Shown: piece after piece, positions 53,629-61,300 of the stretch
Numbering within the stretch: the stretch's first letter is position 1
How the letters are laid out: the number at the start of each line of letters is the position of its first letter
DNA from: Anaerolineales bacterium
GTDB lineage: Bacteria > Chloroflexota > Anaerolineae > Aggregatilineales > UBA2796
Assembly: GCA_015075625.1 (NCBI GenBank)
Contig: JABTTZ010000002.1
Coordinates: 1,054,001-1,118,000 of the forward strand
DNA length: 64,000 nucleotides
Direction of reading: 5' to 3'
Notes under the pieces: model-generated
What the model was told of the DNA's origin: nothing
The model's database searches: none
Seen by the model: the letters and a program-made list of their open reading frames with translations, nothing else
Program-made: the position numbers and the translations under genes

Positions 53629-54369
53629 ATGTCAATTCAAAACGAACCACCCATGTTAGCGCCACAAGCGATTCGTGTTTTCGAGGTAGCGGGCGTGCCG
53701 TTTCTGCTTCGCCCTCGTGAAATCCCCCTGCTTGGCGGGGTGTTGTACCTGATGATCCGGCTGACAGAGATTGCCTACCCACGCTTACCCGCACCGCTGC
53801 GCTGGCTTCTTGGGATGATCTGGTTTATCACCTTCTACGCCTGCGATACCCTGCATAACATTGGGCATATCTTCAGCAGCCGCGCCGTGAACGCGCCGGT
53901 GAATGCAGTCTATTTCTTCCTCGGTTTGCAAGTCACCGTCTACTACGAGGAGACAGTCACCCCCGTGCAGCACGTTGGGCGGGCGGCGGGGGGCATCCTT
54001 ACCTCAGCGCTGCTCACCCTTGAGGGAAACCTGATCTACCGCATTGCCAAACGCATTCCCATTTTGCGCACTCTGGCGCGGACGTGGTATCTGACCAATG
54101 GGCTGTACTTGCTCGTCTCTGCCCTCCCGACGCCCTCTTTTGATGGGAGCGTTATCCTCAACCAGCTTGCCACCGCCATCACCGGCGAAGAAGGTCTTGG
54201 CGCAGAGGTTGTCCAAACGGTTGGGCTGGCGGCGTCCGGGGCGTTCCTCCTCGTGGGGATGGTTTCCCTTCTGAAGGGGCGTGTGTTGTGGGGCTTGGGC
54301 TTGTTCGGCGCGGGGGTTTATGGCATTGCCGATACCTTACTCCTGCGGGGGCGGCGTCCACTTTCGTGA
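53629..54369 (+). CDS. M50-like polytopic membrane protein lacking the catalytic Glu
   Basis: A 246-residue membrane protein with about six hydrophobic segments. LHNIGHIFSSR (H76, N77, H80) sits where site-2/M50 metalloproteases have HExxH. PTPSFDGSVIL (D172) matches their P-x-DGG zinc-ligand segment, and a VGRAAGGILTSALL stretch lies between them. The zinc ligands are retained but the catalytic Glu is Asn, so proteolysis is doubtful. A TATAAT at 53599-53604 precedes it. The stop lies two bases before the RluD-like ATG, so the pair is coupled. Function unknown. Confidence 0.62.
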   Translation: MSIQNEPPMLAPQAIRVFEVAGVPFLLRPREIPLLGGVLYLMIRLTEIAYPRLPAPLRWLLGMIWFITFYACDTLHNIGHIFSSRAVNAPVNAVYFFLGLQVTVYYEETVTPVQHVGRAAGGILTSALLTLEGNLIYRIAKRIPILRTLARTWYLTNGLYLLVSALPTPSFDGSVILNQLATAITGEEGLGAEVVQTVGLAASGAFLLVGMVSLLKGRVLWGLGLFGAGVYGIADTLLLRGRRPLS

Positions 54370-54371
54370 GC

Positions 54372-55319
54372 ATGACACACGATCTCACCTTTACCCCCGG
54401 CATTGAGGCAAGCGGCGAACGGCTGGATAAAGTCCTCACCGATTGGCTGAACAGCACCTACGCGCTCTCGCGGGGGCGCGTTCAGCAGTTGATCAAAGAG
54501 GATGCCGTGCGCGTCGATGGTAAACCCGTCAAGGCGAGCTACCGTCTTGACGGCGGCGAGGCAATCACGGTGACTCTCCTTGAGGCGATCATCGCCCCCC
54601 CAGAGTCCAACGCGCATATTCTCCCAGAGGCGATCCCGCTCACCATTTTATACGAAGATGAACAGATCGTCGCCGTCGATAAACCCGCTGGCATGGTTGT
54701 TCACCCTGCCGTTGGGCATGAGCGAGGGACGCTGGTGAACGCCATCCTCGCCCGCTACCCAGAAACCGCCCTTGTAGGCGGCGAAGACCGCGCCGGAATC
54801 GTCCACCGGCTGGATAAAGACACCTCTGGTGTGATTCTGATCGCCCGCAGCGAGGCTGCCCGTTTGTTTTTGATGAAGCAGTTCGCCGCACGGACGGTGC
54901 AGAAACGCTACCTTGCCCTTGTCGAAGGGCTGCCAGACACAACGACTGGGGAGATCACCGCCCCGCTTGGGCGCGATCCGAATCACCGCAAACAGATTGC
55001 CGTCATGCCCACCAACCGAGGCGGACGGGAATCGATCTCCCGTTTTCAAGTTGTCGAACGTTTTGAGGGATTCACCCTTTTGGAATTCTTTCCCAAAACG
55101 GGACGCACCCACCAAATCCGTGTTCACTGTGCCTTTATTGGGCATCCCATTGTTGGCGATAAGGTCTATGGGCGGCGTAAACAGAGGATCGCGCTCCACC
55201 GCCATTTCCTCCATGCTGAAGCGCTCACCTTCACCACTCCGGCAGGCGCCGTGCTGACCGTGCGTGCTGCCCTCCCACCGGAATTGGAGCGCCTTTTAAC
55301 CATGTTACGAGGTGAATAA
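54372..55319 (+). CDS. rluD: RluD/RluA-family 23S rRNA pseudouridine synthase
   Basis: A 315-residue enzyme with an N-terminal S4 RNA-binding domain (SRGRVQQLIKEDAVRVDGKPVK) and a catalytic domain with the HRLDKDTSG motif holding the nucleophilic Asp. AVDKPAGMVVHP, FPKTGRTHQIRVH and GHPIVGDKVYG follow. Length and order fit RluD, which modifies helix 69 of 23S rRNA; RluC-type specificity cannot be excluded. The ATG at 54372 lies directly after the upstream stop. An in-frame GTG at 54366 is possible. Confidence 0.88.
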   Translation: MTHDLTFTPGIEASGERLDKVLTDWLNSTYALSRGRVQQLIKEDAVRVDGKPVKASYRLDGGEAITVTLLEAIIAPPESNAHILPEAIPLTILYEDEQIVAVDKPAGMVVHPAVGHERGTLVNAILARYPETALVGGEDRAGIVHRLDKDTSGVILIARSEAARLFLMKQFAARTVQKRYLALVEGLPDTTTGEITAPLGRDPNHRKQIAVMPTNRGGRESISRFQVVERFEGFTLLEFFPKTGRTHQIRVHCAFIGHPIVGDKVYGRRKQRIALHRHFLHAEALTFTTPAGAVLTVRAALPPELERLLTMLRGE

Positions 55320-55412
55320 ATCACCCTTTTGAGGGGGAAGCCTTCGCAGCCTACCCCCTTCGATGAATACGTCGATGAGTACAGGGAAACACATTCAACG
55401 GCGTAAGTCCGA
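55320..55412. repeat. MITE-like element, copy 4
   Basis: Inverted relative to copy 1. It contains CCCCCTTCGATGAATACG and ends CATTCAACGGCGTAAGTCC, the same end as copy 2. A short internal duplication (GATGAATACGTCGATGAGTAC) is split across GATGAATAC and GATGAGTAC. The left terminus is not clear. It starts at the rluD stop. Confidence 0.6.
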
Positions 55413-55560
55413 CAGAAGGCTGATGTGTCTCTCTGTGCCGTTGGTTCTTCGCCGATTTGCCGCCACACTACCTCGCAACACAATAAAATGCTACACTACC
55501 CAGTCTGAGGTTGTGGTTGCCTGTTGTAAGTAGACCGACCCAAAGGGGGAATAGATCGTG

Positions 55561-57537
55561 ATGAAACGTGTGATCATCACCAGCGCGATGGTGGTTGTTT
55601 TAGCGCTTAGCCTCGGCATGGTTGCTCTGACCGTGACTGGTCAAGGAGGGCTGCCTTCCGAACCGCCTATCATCACTGTCATGTATGGTGAGCAGTCCTT
55701 TGAAGGGGAGGTTGGCTCTGCCTGTTGGCAATCCGACGATGGGTCGCCGCTTTGCACCTTTGTTGATGATCCGCAGCCCGATGAGGCGATTGCCGTCACT
55801 GAGAGCGATTTGATCACCTTTGTGGTCACCCCCGCCGATCCAACCCCGCTCTTTCTGACGATTGCCCTTCCCGACAGACCCGCCACTGATGGGACAATCC
55901 CCGAAAGCGAACTAGGGATGACGGGCGAGTTTAAGGTGAACGGTTTGGGCTTGGGCGATGTCCGCGTGACGGTCACCGCTAGCTATTCGGCGGGCGATGG
56001 CGAATATTTTGTCACCTATGCCTTTCGCCTGACGATTTCCGAGGCGGTTGCCCTCGCCACCGAAACCCCCACCGCAGAACCTACCGAAGCGCCCACCACT
56101 GCGGCAACTGCCGTCGCCACTGCGGCTGCTACAGAGACAGCCACCCAACCTTCAACGGCTGTTCCCACCGAAAGCGCTGCCCCAACCACTGAGCCTACTG
56201 CGCCCACCGCCGAATCGACGGCACAACCAACAGCAGAGGCGAGCCTCGCTCCAACCGCTGAACCAACCGCTGAACCAACCGCTGAACCAACCACCGAACC
56301 AACAGTCAAACCAACGATCAGCATTGTCGTCATTGGGGCAACCGATACACCCATCCCCCTCGCCACCCTTCAACCCACCGAGGAAGCTACTGTCGAGGCA
56401 ACGCCGCTCCCCACGACGGATGCTACGACTGCCCCAACCGCAGTCGTTGAATCAACGGCAGCGCCAACAACAGCGCCAACCGTTGAAGTATCCCCTAGCG
56501 CTACCCTTGAGGTCACGGCAGCGCCAACAACAGTGTCAACCGTAGAGCCAACCTCAACGCTCATCGCGCCGACGGCGACGCCCACCGAATCCCTTCCGCC
56601 AACGGTGCTGCCCATCTCCCCGACGCCGTTGATCGTCATCATTGAGGCGACGCCAACCCCCACCTTCACCCCAACTAAGGTACGTTTTGAGGCGCTGCCG
56701 CCAAGGCTAGAAGGCGACCTCATGGTAATTTCACTGAGAATCGACGAAAATGCCGACTTAATCAAGGCGTTCCGTGTTAATGAGGTGTTTTTGAATGATC
56801 TGACAACCGTTTTTAACGGTACTATCCCAATGACCGGCTTTAATTATAGGATTGAAATTCCCTTTCCATTGTTGGGGCGTCGCGCTGGCGCTTATCGCAT
56901 TGAAATTGTCGCCTTAAATGCCGCAAGAGAAGCCATATCGGATCCGGTAGAGGTTCGCCATTATTTCGACCCACCGCCCACCGCAATGGCGACTGGGACA
57001 GCAACACCACCGCCCACCCCGACCCTCTTTATCCCGACCATCGTCCCATTGGGAGACCCCAATGCCACACCTGTCGTTGCGATGACGGCAACCCCGTCCA
57101 TTTTCATCCCCACCGTTGAGCCAACCTTTGGCGCTCCCACCATTGCCCCGCCCATCGGCACGGATACCCCCAATGCGCCAAACCTTCTCTTAGGAATTGG
57201 CGACCAAACCTTTGATCCGGTGGCGGTACGTGGCTGCGTTATCGATGCGGCTGGCGCAACCACCTGCACCGAAGGTCCATTGGATGCCCGTGAACCGCGT
57301 GCCGTGATCCCCGTCCGCAGCGTGGGGACGTTTACCTTTGCCGAGACGCCCAGCACAGTCCTTATCAGCGTATTTACAGGCGATGGGACGACAAACCAAC
57401 AAACGGATCGCTTGGCGTTTGGGGAACAAATCCAGTATGTCCTGCCGAGCTTGCCAGGGACATACCTCCTGACGGTGGAGATCGCCTGGAGCGGCGGGAC
57501 GGCAACCTATCTGTTCCGGCTGTCGGTAACCCCTTAA
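55561..57537 (+). CDS. Secreted Thr/Pro-rich (mucin-like) protein with duplicated end domains
   Basis: A 658-residue exported protein. It has a signal peptide (about 1-28), an N-terminal beta-rich domain (about 30-165) and a Thr/Pro/Ala/Glu-rich stretch (about 170-370) encoded partly by 12-base CCAACCGCTGAA repeats (56251-56303). A middle Ig-like domain (about 375-480) and a second Pro/Thr segment follow, then a C-terminal domain (about 545-658) resembling the first. Both end domains carry a Cys pair 11-12 residues apart (GSACW...LCTF, RGCV...TCTE), perhaps a disulfide. A surface or matrix role is likely. A GTG three bases upstream is an alternative start. Confidence 0.8.
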   Translation: MKRVIITSAMVVVLALSLGMVALTVTGQGGLPSEPPIITVMYGEQSFEGEVGSACWQSDDGSPLCTFVDDPQPDEAIAVTESDLITFVVTPADPTPLFLTIALPDRPATDGTIPESELGMTGEFKVNGLGLGDVRVTVTASYSAGDGEYFVTYAFRLTISEAVALATETPTAEPTEAPTTAATAVATAAATETATQPSTAVPTESAAPTTEPTAPTAESTAQPTAEASLAPTAEPTAEPTAEPTTEPTVKPTISIVVIGATDTPIPLATLQPTEEATVEATPLPTTDATTAPTAVVESTAAPTTAPTVEVSPSATLEVTAAPTTVSTVEPTSTLIAPTATPTESLPPTVLPISPTPLIVIIEATPTPTFTPTKVRFEALPPRLEGDLMVISLRIDENADLIKAFRVNEVFLNDLTTVFNGTIPMTGFNYRIEIPFPLLGRRAGAYRIEIVALNAAREAISDPVEVRHYFDPPPTAMATGTATPPPTPTLFIPTIVPLGDPNATPVVAMTATPSIFIPTVEPTFGAPTIAPPIGTDTPNAPNLLLGIGDQTFDPVAVRGCVIDAAGATTCTEGPLDAREPRAVIPVRSVGTFTFAETPSTVLISVFTGDGTTNQQTDRLAFGEQIQYVLPSLPGTYLLTVEIAWSGGTATYLFRLSVTP

Positions 57538-57560
57538 ATCCTGCGTGGTCGTCCACGCCG

Positions 57561-57641
57561 CCGTAGGGACGCCCCCCTGGGCGTCCGTGTAGCGCCCGCC
57601 GCTTTAGCAGCGGGCTGAGATCAACCACCCTTACGGGGCTT
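57561..57641. repeat. REP-like dispersed repeat, copy 4 (inverted)
   Basis: Reads CGCCCGCCGCTTTAGCAGCG and GGCTGA, the reverse of copies 1-3, with GGGACGCCC/GGGCGTCC as the second palindrome and CCACCCTTACGGGGCTT at the end. Confidence 0.7.
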
Positions 57642-57648
57642 AAAGGCA

Positions 57649-57673
57649 AAAGCCGCATCCTCTATGCGGCTTT
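57649..57673. terminator. Bidirectional terminator between mucin-like and VanW genes
   Basis: A perfect ten-base-pair stem (AAAGCCGCAT/ATGCGGCTTT, five-base loop) provides A/T tracts on both sides, suitable for the two convergent genes. Confidence 0.75.
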
Positions 57674-57699
57674 CAACCCCGCGCTTTTTCCTTTCACCC

Positions 57700-59619
57700 T
57701 CACTGATTCTTCGGCGCGTACCCAGGGGCAACCAAAAACTGATCCGACCAGGGCAGGTAATGGCTGTAGATTTCCTCGCCATTCACCAGCACCCTGTCGC
57801 CTTCCTTCACCGTCCGCCACACGCGGACATCCACCCCGTTCACCGCATAATCGATCTGGCGACGCTCACCGGGGCGTAGGCTGGCTGATTCCGTGTATTT
57901 TGCCTTTCCGTGTGGAACGGTGTCCGAAAGTTTCGGTCCCTCCACGTAAACGGTGCGCCCCATCCGCGTGCTGTAAAACTTGAACGTCAGCGATTGTTTC
58001 GTCGGGTTGAAATACGCCTCCATCAAAACGTGGTAGGGTGTGTCGTTCTTCCATTTCAGGTCTACAATCGGCGCGTATACCGTCGCATCCAAGCCAACAC
58101 CCGCCTTGAAACTCTGCCCGTTTGCCGTCGCTGCCCCGCTTTCATAGTAGCCGACGCGGTAGCCGTGTGCATAGCGTTCGACAATCGGGTAGCCCCCGAA
58201 AAACGCCGCCTGAAAAACAGTGGACGACACTTGACAAACACCGCCACCAACACCCTGAATCGTCCGATCCCCAAAGATGACCAACCCCGTTTCATAGCCC
58301 GTCTCTGGGCTAACATCACCCAGATAGCGATTGAACGAGAATACTTCGCCCGGACTGATCACTAACCCATGAAACTTCGAGGCAGCAACCTGAATGTTTG
58401 TCCGTCGTTCATCGGTAGACCCATAGAAGAAGGTGGTCGCTTCCACCACGAGTTCGGTAATCCCTAGCTCTTGCGGGGTTGCTTTGCTGTTTGCCGTCGG
58501 GATCAGCGCATCGAAGCGAAGGGGAACAGTGCGGTTCTCGCCTCGGAAGATCGCCGCCTCAAAGAGCGCCGCCGTCTCGTTGATGTTCAGCGTTCGCCCG
58601 CTGACGCTTTCCTGAATCACCTCCAGCGCTTTCGCCTGATCATTGAAGATGAAGCGGGCATTTGCCGGATTCACCGTCAGATCAGCGGCAAGTGTGGCAA
58701 GAAAATCCTTCAGCGGGGCAACGTTCGTCCCCACCTCATAATGTGCCGTGCCATCCCCGTTTTCCACCCGTGTGACGGAGAGCAGCCCACCGATGAAATC
58801 GGGCGTTGCCTGCCACGGTCCGGGGTCGCTGGTCGTCGCCGCCTCAATAAAGAGTTTGATCGGTGAGGACACCGCCGCCCGCAGCTTAGCCGCCGCTGCC
58901 TCCACATCGCGCACTGTCGGCTGGCTCTCGCGGATCACAAGAGGGACTTCCGCGCCGGTGCCAAGGTTCATCACCACCGGACGAATGGCAACCATCGTCG
59001 CCGCCACATCCAACTGGCGTCCATTCTGTGCTGGCGTGCTGGTGACCACCGTCCCCCGCAGCATCAGCGTGGCGTCCAACACCGGACGGTTAATTTCCCC
59101 TCCGATCTGTTCAAGAATCGCCGCCGCTTTCGCCTCATCAAAAACAATGATTGGGGCGACGGCACGCCCATTCAGCCATGCCTCGCCCTGCGCCATGAAG
59201 TTGGCGACGATCCCCGCCCCCCGCCCGATTTGGTAGGCGGCGTCTACCGTCTTTTCAGCGTCAAAGCGCACTCCGAGGTCTTCAGCGGTGCGCTGCCATG
59301 CCTTTTCACCATCGCGGAAGGTGAACACGGCGTTTGTCCCATAGGTGTAATGTGCCGAGAGCGCACTGATCGCCTGTTCGCGGGTCATTCCCGATAGGTC
59401 AATGCCATAGGCAGAGACGCCCGGATAGATCAAGCGGTCATACTGCACTTGGAGCAAGGCGACATAAATCATGCCGAGGAACAGCAGCAGAAACAGTGCC
59501 GTTGCCGCCAACAGCGGAATACGGATCAGCCAGGGGGCAAGCCCACCGCTCTGGTAAGGTTGGCGGCGGGGCGGTGGTGGCGTGACGCGAACATCACGAG
59601 GGGCGCGGGATGTACTCAT
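57700..59619 (-). CDS. VanW-family membrane-anchored protein
   Basis: A 639-residue protein. A short cytosolic head rich in Pro and Arg leads to a TM anchor (about 30-55, PLLAATALFLLLFLGMIYVAL). A long extracytoplasmic region with two peptidoglycan-binding-4-like repeats (around the VSAYGIDLSGMTREQA segment and its later partner) follows. The VanW domain is at about 390-560 (KFHGLVISPGEVFSFN, GGGVCQVSSTVF). A G5-like C-terminal segment closes it. VanW proteins are cell-wall linked; their biochemical role is not settled. The ATG at 59619 is used; a GTG at 59637 is possible. Confidence 0.88.
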   Translation of the reverse strand: MSTSRAPRDVRVTPPPPRRQPYQSGGLAPWLIRIPLLAATALFLLLFLGMIYVALLQVQYDRLIYPGVSAYGIDLSGMTREQAISALSAHYTYGTNAVFTFRDGEKAWQRTAEDLGVRFDAEKTVDAAYQIGRGAGIVANFMAQGEAWLNGRAVAPIIVFDEAKAAAILEQIGGEINRPVLDATLMLRGTVVTSTPAQNGRQLDVAATMVAIRPVVMNLGTGAEVPLVIRESQPTVRDVEAAAAKLRAAVSSPIKLFIEAATTSDPGPWQATPDFIGGLLSVTRVENGDGTAHYEVGTNVAPLKDFLATLAADLTVNPANARFIFNDQAKALEVIQESVSGRTLNINETAALFEAAIFRGENRTVPLRFDALIPTANSKATPQELGITELVVEATTFFYGSTDERRTNIQVAASKFHGLVISPGEVFSFNRYLGDVSPETGYETGLVIFGDRTIQGVGGGVCQVSSTVFQAAFFGGYPIVERYAHGYRVGYYESGAATANGQSFKAGVGLDATVYAPIVDLKWKNDTPYHVLMEAYFNPTKQSLTFKFYSTRMGRTVYVEGPKLSDTVPHGKAKYTESASLRPGERRQIDYAVNGVDVRVWRTVKEGDRVLVNGEEIYSHYLPWSDQFLVAPGYAPKNQ

Positions 59620-59637
59620 GGCAACACTCGTTAACAC

Positions 59638-60016
59638 ACTTCAGCGTAGGAACAGTATGCCACAAAACAATGCGCTTTGCCCTCATCCTACGCTCAGAAA
59701 CGACCCCACCCCCTAGCCCCGCCGCAAGGCATGAACAAAGGCGCTTGCTGTTGGATAGCGCTCTGCGGGTTCTTTTGCCAAAACGCGCTCAACCGCATTC
59801 ACAACAGCAGGAGGAAGATCAGGGTTAACAGTCAGGGAGTTAATCGGTTTGGCTTGCAAATGGCGCTGCCGCGTAGAAGGAGTGACAGTGGGTGTGGGGA
59901 GACAGGTCGCCCTCTCTGTCGGGGTGTTGCCCTTGTTTAGCGTTGAGCTAAGGGAGGTGGGCGGACGCGCCGCAGCGCGTCCCTACAGGGAGGGGCGAAG
60001 GGGGGTGAAATGACCT
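59638..60016. other. Gap with kinase remnant and GC palindrome
   Basis: Contains the 3' end of a broken Ser/Thr kinase gene (59713-59871) and a GGACGCGC/GCGCGTCC hairpin (59963-59982) resembling part of the REP-like family. No intact gene. Confidence 0.5.
59713..59871 (-). pseudogene. C-terminal remnant of a PknB-type Ser/Thr protein kinase
   Basis: Read on the minus strand, about 52 codons before a TAG give NPDLPPAVVNAVERVLAK followed by EPAERYPTASAFVHALRRG. This is the end of the catalytic domain of bacterial eukaryotic-like kinases (the conserved Arg helix 'KdPaeRyps'). There is no start codon or upstream kinase sequence, only unrelated sequence, so the rest of the gene is gone. Confidence 0.75.
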
Positions 60017-60298
60017 CTAGGCTTCTTCCGCTTCTAACACATCACCGCCAAGCGAGGTCAGGATCACCTTTTCCTCTACCAAGCGAATGACGCCCATTTC
60101 GCGCAGCGCTTCCCAACCGGGGACTTGCGCCACCGTTGGAAAATCACCCTTCTCCATGATCGACTCCACCTTTTGGAGCGTTTTGATCTGCTCTGGGGTG
60201 ATCGCTTCGATGAGGATCAATTGACGGCGCATCTTGTTGTATTCGTGCGCCCGGATGCGGTTCTTACGGGCTTTATCCTTCAGCGTTGTACGTGGCAT
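60017..60298 (-). CDS. Small conserved-looking protein, unknown function
   Basis: A 93-residue protein with a strongly basic start (MPRTTLKDKARKNRIRAHEYNKMRR), written here only to show its charge as K/R-rich residues 7-25, and an acidic end. The middle is helical (TPEQIKTLQKVESIMEK). I do not recognise it. Its first 26 bases overlap the end of the GNAT gene, which argues for a real coupled gene. It may bind nucleic acid. Confidence 0.6.
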   Translation of the reverse strand: MPRTTLKDKARKNRIRAHEYNKMRRQLILIEAITPEQIKTLQKVESIMEKGDFPTVAQVPGWEALREMGVIRLVEEKVILTSLGGDVLEAEEA

Positions 60299-61229
60299 GA
60301 GTCGATTCCTCTTGTGTGTTCTGATCGGTGTCTAGATGTTTTGTAAATAAACAGGCGCGTCCACCCCCATCGGCGGGACGACGCCATCCGGCTTGCTCAA
60401 TGGCAACCAAGCGTTCGGGGGCAACGGGCAGCATATGGCGAATCGCCCCTATCCCTTGCGCTGCTGCCCACCCTCGTAGTGCCGCCGCCATCGGCGCTAA
60501 CCAGCCCCGCGCCGCATCAAGGTAATTGACATGGAGCGTGGGCGTTTCCTCGGCTGTTTTGGGGGGAACGGTGAGGGCGATGATCACCCCATCCAGTTCC
60601 CCATGTGCGCCATACCAGCCAAGCATCTGCTCAGCCGCCGCCCATGAGATTAGGCGTTCGTCCGTAATCAGGCGGCACAGCCAGCGCATCTCACAGGTAC
60701 TCCCAGAGGCGAGGGCGAAGGTGGGCGATTTGCGCAGGAAACCCCACACGCTCGAGAGATCACTTTCTTTAAGAAAGCGAAACGCCTCACCTCCCCTATA
60801 ACGATCATCTGGCTCAGCGGTGTAGCGCAAAAAGCGTGCCGTCTGTCTGAAACCCGTCCCCATAGACATTTTGTGAACGGCATGGTTGTCATACTCTGTG
60901 CAAAAACGGAGGACGCCGCTTGCCAGCACCATCGCCCGCCCAACGCCATACTCGTGCAGGGCGCGTCCAATGCCTTGTCCGGCGTGGTGGGGGTGGACGC
61001 GCAAACCCTCTAACCACCACTCGCCCGCGCCCAGTTTCGTCAGTTTTCCCGTGCCAACGACGCCCATTGGCGACTCGGCAACGTAAAACTCACCGTTTGG
61101 GTCGGCAAGCCACGCCTCAATATAGCGGGGAAGGTAATCTGTCCCTTCCCATGTCAGCGCCGAGATCGCCTCAATGTCGGGACGATCAGTGATGCGTGCT
61201 GGACGAAGCTGAAGGGTGAGAGTGGGCAT
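60273..61229 (-). CDS. GNAT-family acetyltransferase (two GNAT-like halves)
   Basis: A 318-residue protein. The N-terminal GNAT domain (about 1-140) has the acetyl-CoA loop HPHHAGQGIGRALHEYG. The C-terminal half (about 150-300) looks like a second, degenerate acetyltransferase fold without a clear Q/RxxGxG loop. The substrate is unknown. It ends inside the start of the 93-residue gene. It lies downstream of pnp on the same strand, separated by a stable hairpin. Confidence 0.82.
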   Translation of the reverse strand: MPTLTLQLRPARITDRPDIEAISALTWEGTDYLPRYIEAWLADPNGEFYVAESPMGVVGTGKLTKLGAGEWWLEGLRVHPHHAGQGIGRALHEYGVGRAMVLASGVLRFCTEYDNHAVHKMSMGTGFRQTARFLRYTAEPDDRYRGGEAFRFLKESDLSSVWGFLRKSPTFALASGSTCEMRWLCRLITDERLISWAAAEQMLGWYGAHGELDGVIIALTVPPKTAEETPTLHVNYLDAARGWLAPMAAALRGWAAAQGIGAIRHMLPVAPERLVAIEQAGWRRPADGGGRACLFTKHLDTDQNTQEESTHATYNAEG

Positions 61230-61254
61230 GAGTTTCGTTTAGACCTGCGCATCG

Positions 61255-61285
61255 CCCCGCCCGCTCTGGTTGAGAACGGGCGGGG
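61255..61285 (-). terminator. Hairpin downstream of pnp
   Basis: A nine-base-pair GC stem (CCCCGCCCG/CGGGCGGGG) can extend with a further short stem around GGTTG. No T-tract follows on the minus strand, so it may serve to protect the pnp mRNA end or as a weak terminator. Confidence 0.45.
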
Positions 61286-61300
61286 AAAGTGGAGTTTGGC

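Noticed and set aside
56251-56303. CRISPR-like short repeats
   Set aside because: The 12-base units are in-frame codon repeats within the Thr/Pro-rich coding region, with no spacers and no cas genes.
59958-59990. GGACGCGC/GCGCGTCC hairpin as a further REP-like copy
   Set aside because: It shares only the GC palindrome and CCCTACAGGG-like end, not the CCCGCTGC/GCGGCGGG core, so it is not counted as a family member.
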